The notes beneath the pieces are model-generated. The model did no database searches. It was not told the DNA's origin and saw only the letters and a list, made by a program, of their open reading frames with translations. A DNA stretch of 40,748 bases from Pseudolabrys sp. GTDB lineage: Bacteria > Pseudomonadota > Alphaproteobacteria > Rhizobiales > Xanthobacteraceae. Both the position numbers and the translations under genes were made by a program. Where the stretch lies: contig JAFBAG010000195.1 of NCBI GenBank assembly GCA_019247925.1, forward strand, positions 1-40,748, in the 5' to 3' direction. This document shows, piece after piece, positions 19,454-28,310 of this stretch (the first letter of the stretch is position 1; every line of letters starts with the position of its first letter).

Positions 19454-20452
19454 TTATTCCGCCACCAGTTCCTTCGCCTTGGCGATCCAGCTTTCCACGC
19501 GACCCGGCAGACCCACTTCTTCACCGATGTAATGCGCGGCCTTGCCGCTGAGATCGGCAAATTGCTGGAAGTGGAAGATGCCGAGGTCGTTGAGCTGCTT
19601 TTCGATCGCGCCGGACACGCCTGGCAGCTTCTTGAGATCGTCGGCAGCGCCACGCGGTCCGGGCAATGCCTCATAGCCGTGATCGTCGGCAGCCGGTGCG
19701 GTCGACACGCTTTCGACGGTCGGCTTCTCGGCTGCGCCGACATCGATGCCGGATTCGCCTTGTGCGCGCGAAATACCGTCGATTGCCGCCTTGGCGACCA
19801 GATCGCAATAAAGCGACAGCGCGCGGCTGGCATCGTCGTTGCCCGGGACGACGTGGCTGATGCCGGCCGGATCCGAGTTCGTATCGACGATCGCCGCGAC
19901 CGGAATGCCGAGGCGCTGGGCCTCCTTGATCGCGATGTCTTCCTTGTTCGTGTCGATCACGAACAGCAGGTCGGGCACGCCGCCCATGTCCTTGATGCCG
20001 CCGAGCGAGCGGTCGAGCTTGTCGCGCTCGCGCTGCATCGTCAGGCGCTCTTTCTTGGTGTAGCCGCCGGCTTCGTTGGACGACAGCATCTCGTCGAGCT
20101 TGCGCAGCCGCGCGATCGAGCCGGAAATCGTCTTCCAGTTGGTCAGCGTGCCGCCGAGCCAGCGAGAATTCACGTAATATTGCGCGCAACGTTTCGCCGC
20201 GTCAGCGACCGCATCTTGCGCCTGCCGCTTGGTGCCGACGAACAGAATTCGTCCGCCCTTGGCGACGGTATCGCTGACGGCCTGCAGCGCCTTGTGCAGC
20301 ATCGGCACGGTCTGCGCGAGGTCGACGATATGGATGTTGTTGCGGGTGCCGAAGATGTATTCGCCCATCTTCGGGTTCCAGCGGTGGGCCTGGTGGCCAA
20401 AGTGCACGCCAGCTTCCAATAGCTGACGCATTGAGAAATCAGGAAGCGCCAT
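19454..20452 (-). CDS. rpsB: Ribosomal protein uS2 with C-terminal extension
   Basis: Small-subunit ribosomal protein S2. Residues 1-225 match the ordinary protein ([68 protein letters not shown]). The total of 332 residues exceeds the usual 240-260. After a linker rich in Ala, Thr and Val there is a C-terminal module of about 65 residues beginning [18 protein letters not shown] and continuing [15 protein letters not shown], a helix-hairpin-helix-like unit also found in S2 of other Hyphomicrobiales. The start at 20452 is fixed by GGAG 7 bases upstream; the track start 34 codons further out lies in the leader. Upstream there is a good promoter and a structured leader. Confidence 0.97.
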   Translation of the reverse strand: MALPDFSMRQLLEAGVHFGHQAHRWNPKMGEYIFGTRNNIHIVDLAQTVPMLHKALQAVSDTVAKGGRILFVGTKRQAQDAVADAAKRCAQYYVNSRWLGGTLTNWKTISGSIARLRKLDEMLSSNEAGGYTKKERLTMQRERDKLDRSLGGIKDMGGVPDLLFVIDTNKEDIAIKEAQRLGIPVAAIVDTNSDPAGISHVVPGNDDASRALSLYCDLVAKAAIDGISRAQGESGIDVGAAEKPTVESVSTAPAADDHGYEALPGPRGAADDLKKLPGVSGAIEKQLNDLGIFHFQQFADLSGKAAHYIGEEVGLPGRVESWIAKAKELVAE

Positions 20453-20571
20453 AAACATTCTCCGGTTGGTCCGCCGCGGACGGGAGAGGCTGATTTCGTT
20501 GCTGAAACCGGCCACCGGACGGCTTATTGGCTCGTTGTGGGAGCCGAAAGCCAACGTCCGCGTGAGTGATG
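20453..20571 (-). promoter_or_regulatory. Structured 5' leader of rpsB
   Basis: About 118 bases separate the predicted transcript start (near 20571) from the rpsB ATG. On the minus strand CGGACG (20560-20555) can pair with CGTCCG (20521-20516). Inside that stem GGCTC-ccacaac-GAGCC (20545-20529) forms a hairpin. A second hairpin, GTCCG-CGG-CGGAC, lies just before the GGAG ribosome-binding site. Ribosomal protein leaders often mediate autoregulation; that role is inferred here. Confidence 0.45.
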
Positions 20572-20577
20572 GCCGCG

Positions 20578-20606
20578 CTTATATAGACGTGGCTGCGCCG
20601 GTGCAA
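20578..20606 (-). promoter_or_regulatory. Predicted sigma-70-type promoter of rpsB-tsf
   Basis: On the minus strand: TTGCAC (20606-20601), a 17-base spacer, and TATAAG (20583-20578). Spacing is ideal and both boxes are close to consensus. It lies in the 191-base gap between the dnaE stop and rpsB. Confidence 0.65.
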
Positions 20607-20643
20607 GGACTGGGCTGGCCGCTAAGTCCCGGATTCTACGGCG

Positions 20644-23600
20644 CTAAAGCGCCTCGACTGCCACAACTCCGGGAACTGCTTTGATCGCGCCCGCGATTTG
20701 CGGCGAGACCTTGAAGCGCCCGGGCAGCTTGATCTCGACCTCGGTGGCGACGTCGATCAGCAAGATCACGCTCACTTCGCCGTCGCCGGTACCATTGCCA
20801 TTGCGTCCCCGCGGCGCTGCTTCGAGCCGCTTGGCGACGGCTTCGAGCGGAGCGTCGTTGCGCAAAAACACCCGTAGCGCCGTATTCAGATTTGCCGCTG
20901 CGGCATCGAGCGGCTCGGCGGATTGGATGCGGGCGCGAACCTCGTCGCCCTGCACTTCGGCGGAAAGAAAAAGCAGAACGGCGTTGCCGGGCTCAAGAAG
21001 ATCGCGATGTGCGGCGAGCCCTTCCGCGAAAATGACGGCCTCGTAGTGCCCGCTCGGATCGGACAAGCCGATGATGCCCATCTTGTTGCCGGTCTTGGTG
21101 CGCCGCTCCGTGCGCGAAACGACTGTCGCCGCCACGCGGCCCGCGCTCGCGCCGCCCTTCACAGCGCGAGAGAACTCCGCCCAGCTCTGAACCCGCAGCC
21201 GCTTCAGCACGGCCGCGTAATCGTCGAGCGGATGCCCGGACAGGAAGAAGCCGATCGCCTCATATTCCTTGCGCAGTTTCTCCGCAGGCAACCACGGTTC
21301 GACTTTCGGCAGTACGATGGGCTCGCGCCGCCCCGCAGTGCCAAATATGTCGCCCTGCCCGACAGATGCAGCTTCGTGCGCATGCTGTGCTTGGGCCAGC
21401 ATCTTATCGACGCCGCCATAGAGCCGCGCCCGGTTATCGTCAAAAGTATCGAAAGCACCGGCCGCGATCAGGCTTTCCAGCACGCGCTTGTTGACGGCGC
21501 GGGGATTGATGCGCGCCGCGAAATCGGTGACGCCGTCGAAAGGCTTCTTGGCGCGTTCGTCCACGATCGCCTGGACCGCTTGCGTGCCGACGCCTTTGAG
21601 GGCTGCCAGCGCATAAAGGATGGTGTCGCCTTCCACGTCGAATTCGACGCCCGAACGATTGATGGAGGGCGGCGCTACCTTGATGCCGAGCCGCTCCGCC
21701 TCGGCGCGAAATTCCGCGAGCTTGTCGGTGTTACTCATGTCGAGCGTCATCGACGCCGCGAGAAACTCGACCGGATAATTGGCCTTCATATACGCGGTTT
21801 GATAAGCGACGAGAGCGTAAGCCGCGGCGTGACTCTTGTTGAAGCCGTACTCGGCGAAGCGCTCGAGCAGATCGAAAATCAGATCGGCTTGATATTTTTC
21901 GATGTTGTTCTTTAGCGCGCCGTCGACGAAGTGCTTGCGTTGCGCCTGCATTTCGGATCGGATTTTCTTACCCATGGCGCGGCGCAGCAGGTCGGCTTGG
22001 CCGAGCGTGTAGCCGGCGAGGATCTGCGCCGCCTGCATCACCTGTTCCTGGTAGACAATGACGCCGAATGTCTCGCGCAGGATCGGTTCGAGCTTGGGAT
22101 GAACGTATTCCGGCTTTTCCATACCGTGCTTGCGCGCACAGTAAGTCGGAATATTCGCCATCGGGCCCGGGCGGTAGAGCGCGACCAGCGCGATGATGTC
22201 CTCGAAGCGGTCGGGCCGCATATCGAGCAGCGCCCGCCGCATGCCCTGACTTTCCAGTTGGAAGATGCCGACCGCTTCAGCCCGCGCCAGGAGCTCGTAG
22301 GTTTTCTTGTCGTCGAGCGGGATGGCCGCAAGATCGATGTCGATACCGCGCCGCTTCACCAGATCGACGGCCTTCTTCAGAACGGTGAGAGTTTTGAGAC
22401 CGAGGAAGTCGAATTTGACGAGGCCCGCCTGCTCAACCCATTTCATGTTGAATTGGGTCACCGGCATGTCCGACTTCGGATCGCGATAGAGCGGCACCAG
22501 CTCCGAAAGCGGCCTATCGCCGATGACGATGCCGGCAGCGTGCGTCGAAGCGTGCCGGGTCAGGCCCTCCAATTTGATCGCAATGTCGAAGGCCCTTTTA
22601 ACGACCGGGTCGCGGTCGCGCTCCGCTTGCAGCCGGGGTTCGCCATCGATGGCCTGGGTGAGCGATATCGGTGCTGCCGGATTTTGTGGCACTAGCTTAC
22701 AAAGCTTATCGACGTGCCCGTAGGCCATCTGCAGGACGCGGCCGACGTCACGCAGAACACCGCGCGCCTGCAAGGTGCCGAAGGTGATGATCTGCGCGAC
22801 CTGATCGCGGCCGTAACGCTCCTGCACGTAGCGTATCACTTCGTCGCGCCGCTCCTGGCAGAAATCGATGTCGAAGTCCGGCATCGAGACGCGTTCGGGG
22901 TTGAGGAAGCGCTCGAACAGCAGCCCGAAACGCATCGGATCGAGATCCGTGATGGTCAGCGCATACGAAACCAAGGACCCTGCGCCCGAGCCGCGGCCCG
23001 GTCCTACCGGAATCTGATTGGCCTTCGCCCATTGGATAAAGTCGGCGACGATCAGAAAATATCCCGGGTATTTCATGTTCGCGATAACGTTGAGCTCGAA
23101 GCTCAGACGGTCGCGGTATTCTTGCTCGGTATGGCCTGGCGCGACGCCATGCGTCGCAATGCGGTGCGCGAGCCCCGCTTCGGCGCGGTTGCGCAGTTCG
23201 GCCGCCTCATCGACGTTACGATCGCCAACGGTGAAGCGCGGCAGAATCGGTTCATGAGTGCAAGGCCGGAATGCGCACCGTTGCGCGATCTCTACGGTCG
23301 ATGCCAACGCTTCGGGAAGATCGGCAAAGAGCGCCTTCATCTCAGCGCGTGATTTGAAGCGATGTTCCGGCGTGAGCTGGCGGCGATCGCCCTCGGCGAC
23401 AAGCCGGCCGCCCGCGATGCAGATCAGCGCATCGTGGGCTTCGAAATCTTCCACCGTGGCAAAATACGGTTCATTCGTTGCCACCAGCGGAATGCCGTGG
23501 GCATAAGCGAGATCCAGCAGCGCAGGCTCGCTGACGCGCTGCGCCGCCGTGCCCTGGCGCTGCAATTCCACATAAAGCCGATCGCCGAACAACTTGATCA

Positions 23601-24099
23601 GAGAGGTGAATCGCGGCAGCGCCAGATGGCTTTGCCCCGCCGAGATTGCCTGATCGAGAGGTCCGCCTGGCCCGCCTGTGAGGGCGATAATCCCGTCGGT
23701 CTGGCCTTCGAGCCAGCTCAGCTTGATGTGCGGCTGCTCCGACGATGGCGTTTCCAGAAACGCGCGCGAATTAAGCCGCATAAGACTCTCATATCCGGCT
23801 CTTGTCGCCGCCAGCAAAACGATGCGCGGGCGCGGCGCGGCGCTCGTCATGCCGCGCACGCCCTGTTCTCCATCTGCGAAATCGACTGCCAAGGCGCAGC
23901 CGACGATGGGCTGGATGCCGGAAGCCGCGAATTTTTCCGAGAATTCGAGCGCACCGAACATGTTGTCGGTGTCGGTAAGCGCCAAGGCCGGCTGTTTATC
24001 CGCTTTGGCCAGGTCGGCGAGACGGCTGATTGTCAGCGCGCCTTCCAGCAGCGAATAAGACGAATGCACGTGCAGGTGAACGAAATCGAGTTCAGCCAT
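20644..24099 (-). CDS. dnaE: DNA polymerase III alpha subunit (DnaE1)
   Basis: Replicative polymerase catalytic subunit. The 1151-residue product has the N-terminal PHP domain (FVHLHVHSSYSLLEGALT at about 5-22). The polymerase core carries the catalytic aspartates in MPDFDIDFCQERRDEVIRYV and the GPGRGSGAGSLVSYAL segment. Helix-hairpin-helix and OB-fold regions follow (VVSRTERRTKTGNKMGIIGLSD), then a C-terminal tail ending GVVAVEAL. Length and motif order fit DnaE1 rather than the shorter error-prone DnaE2/ImuC. I chose MAELDFVHLHVH as start; the track begins 21 codons earlier. It is downstream of the small SOS-type gene, from which a terminator separates it. No clear promoter was seen in the gap of roughly 90 bases after that terminator. 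Confidence 0.97.
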   Translation of the reverse strand: MAELDFVHLHVHSSYSLLEGALTISRLADLAKADKQPALALTDTDNMFGALEFSEKFAASGIQPIVGCALAVDFADGEQGVRGMTSAAPRPRIVLLAATRAGYESLMRLNSRAFLETPSSEQPHIKLSWLEGQTDGIIALTGGPGGPLDQAISAGQSHLALPRFTSLIKLFGDRLYVELQRQGTAAQRVSEPALLDLAYAHGIPLVATNEPYFATVEDFEAHDALICIAGGRLVAEGDRRQLTPEHRFKSRAEMKALFADLPEALASTVEIAQRCAFRPCTHEPILPRFTVGDRNVDEAAELRNRAEAGLAHRIATHGVAPGHTEQEYRDRLSFELNVIANMKYPGYFLIVADFIQWAKANQIPVGPGRGSGAGSLVSYALTITDLDPMRFGLLFERFLNPERVSMPDFDIDFCQERRDEVIRYVQERYGRDQVAQIITFGTLQARGVLRDVGRVLQMAYGHVDKLCKLVPQNPAAPISLTQAIDGEPRLQAERDRDPVVKRAFDIAIKLEGLTRHASTHAAGIVIGDRPLSELVPLYRDPKSDMPVTQFNMKWVEQAGLVKFDFLGLKTLTVLKKAVDLVKRRGIDIDLAAIPLDDKKTYELLARAEAVGIFQLESQGMRRALLDMRPDRFEDIIALVALYRPGPMANIPTYCARKHGMEKPEYVHPKLEPILRETFGVIVYQEQVMQAAQILAGYTLGQADLLRRAMGKKIRSEMQAQRKHFVDGALKNNIEKYQADLIFDLLERFAEYGFNKSHAAAYALVAYQTAYMKANYPVEFLAASMTLDMSNTDKLAEFRAEAERLGIKVAPPSINRSGVEFDVEGDTILYALAALKGVGTQAVQAIVDERAKKPFDGVTDFAARINPRAVNKRVLESLIAAGAFDTFDDNRARLYGGVDKMLAQAQHAHEAASVGQGDIFGTAGRREPIVLPKVEPWLPAEKLRKEYEAIGFFLSGHPLDDYAAVLKRLRVQSWAEFSRAVKGGASAGRVAATVVSRTERRTKTGNKMGIIGLSDPSGHYEAVIFAEGLAAHRDLLEPGNAVLLFLSAEVQGDEVRARIQSAEPLDAAAANLNTALRVFLRNDAPLEAVAKRLEAAPRGRNGNGTGDGEVSVILLIDVATEVEIKLPGRFKVSPQIAGAIKAVPGVVAVEAL

Positions 24100-24191
24100 C
24101 AGCCGGTGGTCCCGCGATTCTCTCTTCGAAAGACAGTGCGAACCCCTCGCCGCCAAGTCCACCCGCGGCTAGCCGAAGTCCCGCTATTCAC

Positions 24192-24226
24192 CGGAAAAGA
24201 AAATGCCCGGCAGAAAGCCGGGCATT
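24192..24226 (-). terminator. Intrinsic terminator after the small membrane-peptide gene
   Basis: Perfect 9-base-pair stem AATGCCCGG (24226-24218 on the minus strand), loop CTTTCTG, CCGGGCATT, followed by the T-rich TTCTTTTCC. It lies 43 bases after the stop of the small gene and well before dnaE. This gives the small gene its own transcription unit. Confidence 0.8.
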
Positions 24227-24269
24227 GGGGGACGCACACGCAGACCTACGCAACAGGGAACGCAACGCA

Positions 24270-24368
24270 CTACAGATTGGTCAGCACCTGCGACCAGATC
24301 ACGATCATGCCGCCGAACAAGGCAAGCGAAGCGAGGGCAGCCGCATCTTGGATGAGCGCGCGAAACAT
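24270..24368 (-). CDS. Small single-pass membrane peptide, SidA-like SOS gene candidate
   Basis: Too short for the ORF track. Minus-strand ORF of 32 codons: MFRALIQDAAALASLALF, then GGMIVIWSQVLTNL and TAG. The start at 24368 is supported by GGAG 6 bases upstream; an ATG four codons earlier (24380) lacks a ribosome-binding site. Residues about 9-30 form one hydrophobic helix preceded by a short charged N-terminus. A consensus-like promoter, a GTTC-N7-GTTC LexA box within it and a strong terminator bracket the gene, which argues that it is real. Caulobacter SidA is a 29-residue, SOS-induced, inner-membrane inhibitor of the FtsW/FtsI/FtsN division complex, and as I recall it also lies beside dnaE. 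Homology to SidA is my inference from size, membrane nature, control and position. The conserved-looking FRALIxDAxALASLALF segment could identify a family. Confidence 0.75.
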   Translation of the reverse strand: MFRALIQDAAALASLALFGGMIVIWSQVLTNL

Positions 24369-24398
24369 GACCGTCTCCATCAAAAGAACAGACGAAGA

Positions 24399-24427
24399 AC
24401 ATAGTTCATGTTATGTTCCCTTGTCAA
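24399..24427 (-). promoter_or_regulatory. Promoter of the small membrane-peptide gene
   Basis: On the minus strand: TTGACA (24427-24422, perfect -35), a 17-base spacer, and CTATGT (24404-24399) as -10. The predicted start lies about 20-25 bases before the ATG at 24368, leaving room for the GGAG site. Confidence 0.7.
24404..24418. promoter_or_regulatory. LexA (SOS) box GTTC-N7-GTTC
   Basis: GTTCATGTTATGTTC matches the direct-repeat LexA operator GTTC-N7-GTTC known from Alphaproteobacteria. It lies in the spacer and touches the -10 of the small-gene promoter, where bound LexA would block RNA polymerase. It is 36 bases upstream of the ATG at 24368. Confidence 0.75.
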
Positions 24428-24453
24428 GTAGCGTAACCACTTGAAATAGTTGG

Positions 24454-25164
24454 CTAATCCAGCTCGACGACTTGACCGTCCTGGATCGTCACGCGCCGAT
24501 CCATACGGGCTGCCAGATCCATGTTGTGGGTGGCAACGACCGTCGCGAGATTGGAGGCTTGGACGAGCTGGGTGAGCGCCGAAAATACGTGGTCGGCGGT
24601 ATGGGGATCCAGATTGCCGGTCGGCTCGTCGGCCAGCAGGACGCGGGGTGCGTTGGCAACCGCTCGGGCGATCGCCACCCGCTGCTGCTCGCCACCCGAC
24701 AGCTCGGCGGGCCTATGGGTCAAACGCTGACCAAGTCCGAGATAGCCCAGAAGCTCGACGGCGCGCGCCCTCGCCTCGCCCCGTGACAGGCCCCGGATCA
24801 TCTGGGGAAGCAAAACGTTCTCGAGCGCGCTGAATTCCGGCAGCAGATGATGGGACTGGTAGACGAAGCCGATATCGTCGCGCCGGATGCGGGTGCGTTC
24901 GGTATCGGGAAGCGTCGAAGTTGCGACGCTATCGATATAGACTTCTCCTGCGTCCGGATGCTCGAGCAGGCCGGCGAGATGCAGCAGCGTCGATTTGCCG
25001 GCACCCGATGGCCCGACCAGCGCAACCGATTGACCCGGCCACACCGCCAGCTCCGCGCCGTTGAGAATATCGAGCGTGGCATCCCCTTGACGATAATGCC
25101 GTTCGATATTGTGCAGGAACAGGACCGGCGAATCTTCGCCCTGCGTTACGTTGAGCTCACTCAT
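24454..25164 (-). CDS. lolD: Lipoprotein-releasing ABC transporter ATPase LolD
   Basis: ATPase that drives release of outer-membrane lipoproteins from the inner membrane to the carrier LolA. The 236-residue product contains Walker [10 protein letters not shown], the Q-loop [18 protein letters not shown] typical of the MacB/LolD group, ABC signature [14 protein letters not shown], Walker [13 protein letters not shown] and the switch histidine in VVATHN. It overlaps the upstream permease gene by 8 bases. Its 3' end is only about 30 bases from the promoter of the small SOS-type gene. Confidence 0.96.
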   Translation of the reverse strand: MSELNVTQGEDSPVLFLHNIERHYRQGDATLDILNGAELAVWPGQSVALVGPSGAGKSTLLHLAGLLEHPDAGEVYIDSVATSTLPDTERTRIRRDDIGFVYQSHHLLPEFSALENVLLPQMIRGLSRGEARARAVELLGYLGLGQRLTHRPAELSGGEQQRVAIARAVANAPRVLLADEPTGNLDPHTADHVFSALTQLVQASNLATVVATHNMDLAARMDRRVTIQDGQVVELD

Positions 25165-26419
25165 AACGCAGCGCCTCCACCGGATCGAGGCGTGCCGCTC
25201 GCCACGCCGGATAGAGCGTCGCCAGAAGCGACAACGTCAGCGCCATCACCACGACGGCGGCGGTTTCGCCGATATCCATATTGGCGGGCAGCTTCGAAAG
25301 AAAATAAAGCTCAGGCGAAAACAATTCAGTGTTGGTCAGCCATGACAGGAATTGCCGGATGGATTCGATATTGAGACAGACCACGACGCCCAGCAGCAGT
25401 CCGACCAAGGTGCCGACCACGCCGATCGAAGCGCCGGTAATCAAAAACACGCGCATGATCGCGCCCTGCGCCGCGCCCATAGTACGCAAAATGGCAATGT
25501 CCCGGCCTTTGTCCTTCACCAACATGATCAGGCCGGAGACGATGTTGAGTGCCGCGACGAGCACGATCAAAGTCAGAATTAGAAACATGACGTTGCGCTC
25601 GACCTGAAGCGCATTGAAGAACGTCGCGTTGCGCTGCCGCCAATCGATCATGAAGATCGGACGCTGGGCGCTATCGGTGACGGCCTTGCGGTAACGATCG
25701 ACCCGGTCAGGGTTCGCCGTGTAGACCTCGATCGCCGTCACATCGCCGGCGCGATTGAAATAGGCCTGCGCTTCGCTGAGCGGCATGAAGACGAAGGCCG
25801 AGTCATATTCAGACATTCCGACTTCAAAAACGGCGGCAATTCGATAGACCTTGATGCGTGGCGTCGTGCCCATCGGCGTGACCGCGCCGCGCGGAGCAAC
25901 CAGAGTTATGTTGTCGCCCGAGCGCAGCGACAATTGGTCCGCAAGCCGGCGGCCGATCACGACACCCTGCTGATCATCAAAACCTTCGAGCGTGCCCTGC
26001 TTGATGTTACGCGCGATCGACGGAAGCTTTTGCAGGTCCTTGAGCCGAATGCCGCGCACCAGCACTCCGCCGCTGTTATAGGGCGACGAGGCCAGCGCCT
26101 GGCCTTCAACGATCGGCGCGGCCAGCCGGATTCCGTCGGCCTTCGAAACGCGGTCGGCAACCTCTTCCCAATCCGACAGCGGCTTTTCGATGGGCTGGAT
26201 CAGCAGGTGGCCGTTCAGGCCGAGAATCTTGTCGAGCAACTCGGTGCGAAACCCGTTCATCACCGCCATGACGATGATGAGTGTGGCAACGCCCAGCATG
26301 ATCCCAAGGAAGGAAAACCCGGCGATGACCGAAATGAATCCCTCTTTGCGCCGCGCCCTGAGATAGCGCAGCGACAACATCCATTCGAACGGAGAAAACG
26401 GCCGCGTACCGCTGCTCAT
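25157..26419 (-). CDS. lolC: Lipoprotein-releasing ABC transporter permease (LolC/LolE family, LolF type)
   Basis: Membrane partner of LolD. The 420-residue protein has the family N-terminus [30 protein letters not shown] with the first membrane helix, and a large periplasmic domain of about 210 residues. Three C-terminal helices lie in the FtsX-like domain ([17 protein letters not shown] and onward), and it ends [19 protein letters not shown]. Only one permease gene is present next to lolD, so a homodimeric LolF-type transporter is likely rather than a LolC-LolE pair; this is inference. The track start at 26422 is a TTG; the ATG at 26419 follows directly and is preferred. It lies 84 bases downstream of proS. 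Confidence 0.94.
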   Translation of the reverse strand: MSSGTRPFSPFEWMLSLRYLRARRKEGFISVIAGFSFLGIMLGVATLIIVMAVMNGFRTELLDKILGLNGHLLIQPIEKPLSDWEEVADRVSKADGIRLAAPIVEGQALASSPYNSGGVLVRGIRLKDLQKLPSIARNIKQGTLEGFDDQQGVVIGRRLADQLSLRSGDNITLVAPRGAVTPMGTTPRIKVYRIAAVFEVGMSEYDSAFVFMPLSEAQAYFNRAGDVTAIEVYTANPDRVDRYRKAVTDSAQRPIFMIDWRQRNATFFNALQVERNVMFLILTLIVLVAALNIVSGLIMLVKDKGRDIAILRTMGAAQGAIMRVFLITGASIGVVGTLVGLLLGVVVCLNIESIRQFLSWLTNTELFSPELYFLSKLPANMDIGETAAVVVMALTLSLLATLYPAWRAARLDPVEALRYE

Positions 26420-26503
26420 CAACGCTCCCGAAACGCTGAATTTCGCACGATTCTGGCGGATTCAAGCCATTGCCTGACGACGTTGCCGCAGGTCACGCAC
26501 AGC

Positions 26504-27826
26504 TCATTTTGCCAGCCGGTCGACCGCCGCAACGAGGCTCATAAGTTCCTTTGAACCGTCGGCGCGGCGCTTCACCTCAACCTTGCCCTCCGCCAGGCCG
26601 CGGGGACCAATCATGACCTGCCAGGGAATGCCGATGAGGTCGGCCATCGCGAATTTGGCGCCGGGCCGCTCGTCCAGATCGTGGTAGAGCGGTTCGATGC
26701 CGCGCCCCGTCAGCTGACGATAGAGCTGCTCGCATGCGCTATCCGTGGCGGCATCGCCTTGCTTGAGATTCAGAATGACGACGCGCCACGGCGCAACCGG
26801 CTCGGGCCAGATGATGCCGGCGTCGTCATGCGACGCCTCGATGATCGCGGCGACCAGACGGCTCGGCCCGATGCCATAGGACCCCATGTGCACCGGCACG
26901 TCCTTACCGTCCGGTCCCGTCACGTTCGCATTCATGGGCGCCGAATATTTGGTGCCGAAATAGAAAATATGGCCGACCTCGATGCCGCGCGCAGACACTT
27001 GCTTGTCGGCCGCGATTTTCTCGAACGCCGCCTTGTCGTGCATTTCCGACGTCGCCGCATAGAGCGAGGTCCATTTATCGACCGTCGCTTGCAGCCCCGG
27101 AATGTCGTCAAAATTCACACCAGCGTCCGGCACGGGGAAGTCAAGATAGTCCTTGTGACAGAACACCTCGCTTTCGCCGGTCGGCGCCAGAATAATGAAT
27201 TCGTGGCTGAGGTCGCCGCCGATCGGCCCGGTATCGGCGCGCATCGGAATTGATTTCAGGCCAAGCCGCGCAAAGGTACGCAGATAGGCCACGAACATTT
27301 TGTTGTAGGCGTGCCGCGCGCTGGCCTGATCGAGGTCGAATGAATACGCGTCCTTCATCAGGAATTCGCGGCCGCGCATCAGCCCGAACCGCGGCCGCAC
27401 CTCATCCCGGAACTTCCATTGAATGTGATAGAGATTGAGCGGAACGTCTTTGTACGATTTGCAATAGGCGCGGAAGATTTCGGTGATCATTTCTTCATTG
27501 GTCGGCCCGTAAAGCATTTCGCGCTCGTGACGATCCTTGATGCGCAGCATCTCCTTACCGTAAGCGTCGTATCGCCCGCTCTCGCGCCATAAGTCGGCCG
27601 ATTGAATCGTCGGCATCAGCATCTCGATGGCGCCGGCGCGGTCCTGCTCTTCGCGCACGATCGCGCAGACCTTTTGCAGGACGCGCAGACCGAGCGGCAG
27701 AAATGCATATATCCCCGCCGCCTCCTGCCGCATCATGCCGGCGCGCAGCATCAATTTGTGCGACACGATCTCCGCCTCGCGGGGTGACTCGCGCAAGGTT
27801 GGCAGAAAATAGCGGGAAAGACGCAT
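26504..27826 (-). CDS. proS: Prolyl-tRNA synthetase, short alphaproteobacterial type
   Basis: Class II synthetase that charges tRNA-Pro. The 440-residue product starts [15 protein letters not shown] and has motif 1 around [19 protein letters not shown], motif 2 around [31 protein letters not shown], and motif 3 around [18 protein letters not shown]. An anticodon-binding domain follows and ends VDRLAK. The usual bacterial ProRS is about 570 residues because of an editing insert (INS) between motifs 2 and 3; that insert is absent, as is known for Alphaproteobacteria, where free-standing ProXp or YbaK-type proteins may edit in trans. The track start 38 codons upstream is in the intergenic region. 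It is divergent from the copper cassette. Confidence 0.97.
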   Translation of the reverse strand: MRLSRYFLPTLRESPREAEIVSHKLMLRAGMMRQEAAGIYAFLPLGLRVLQKVCAIVREEQDRAGAIEMLMPTIQSADLWRESGRYDAYGKEMLRIKDRHEREMLYGPTNEEMITEIFRAYCKSYKDVPLNLYHIQWKFRDEVRPRFGLMRGREFLMKDAYSFDLDQASARHAYNKMFVAYLRTFARLGLKSIPMRADTGPIGGDLSHEFIILAPTGESEVFCHKDYLDFPVPDAGVNFDDIPGLQATVDKWTSLYAATSEMHDKAAFEKIAADKQVSARGIEVGHIFYFGTKYSAPMNANVTGPDGKDVPVHMGSYGIGPSRLVAAIIEASHDDAGIIWPEPVAPWRVVILNLKQGDAATDSACEQLYRQLTGRGIEPLYHDLDERPGAKFAMADLIGIPWQVMIGPRGLAEGKVEVKRRADGSKELMSLVAAVDRLAK

Positions 27827-27911
27827 CCGAACGGCCCTTGAATCAACTGGAACGAGCAAGCCGGATCGGGAGCCAAAAGACAAGAGCCAGGCGGCGTGAT
27901 AGCGTGACGCC

Positions 27912-28271
27912 ATGTGGCGCACAGGCAGCGGAAGAAGCATTGCGGCGGTCGCCGCGATCTATTGGATCGCGCTGCAGGCAATTCTTTCAGGCTTCTCCTT
28001 TATCCCGAACGTCCAGGCTGCAGCGCTATCCGCTGTCATCTGTCACGGCGATTCAGCTGCAGACGAGCGCGGGCCGAGGGCCGCTCCCGCCGCTTGCGCA
28101 TCTTGCATTCTTTGCAATACGGCACCCACCGCCGCCACCCCTGCTGCGGCGGTGACGCTTGCGTTGCCGGTATCGTGCAGCGTGTCGTTGACGCTGCCGT
28201 GCTCCTCGCAACTCACTGTAGCCACCCGTTCGGCCTTCGAATTCGCGCGAGGACCACCATCCTTGGCCTGA
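27912..28271 (+). CDS. DUF2946-like secreted protein with Cys-x-x-Cys-x-x-Cys motif
   Basis: A 119-residue protein with an N-terminal signal or anchor segment ([21 protein letters not shown]), then AVICHGDSA and the cysteine cluster CASCILC near residues 62-68. A second, hydrophobic stretch and the ending ARGPPSLA follow. This layout fits DUF2946, small proteins often found with copper-handling genes; the biochemical function is unknown. It is first in a plus-strand set with the YcnI-like and CopC-CopD genes and is divergent from proS. The 85-base gap to proS shows no obvious promoter or copper-regulator site. Overlapping frames (27703..28155, 27914..28336) look like shadows. The start is the first ATG after proS and lacks a clear ribosome-binding site. 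Confidence 0.7.
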   Translation: MWRTGSGRSIAAVAAIYWIALQAILSGFSFIPNVQAAALSAVICHGDSAADERGPRAAPAACASCILCNTAPTAATPAAAVTLALPVSCSVSLTLPCSSQLTVATRSAFEFARGPPSLA

Positions 28272-28310
28272 CACTGCGCTCTCAATGTCATGCCAAACAG
28301 GATGGATTCC

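Noticed and set aside
24184-24402. 72-codon minus-strand ORF overlapping the small membrane-peptide gene
   Set aside because: It runs through the promoter -10 region and the terminator in another frame and has no ribosome-binding site. The 32-codon ORF with GGAG and a membrane helix explains the region better.
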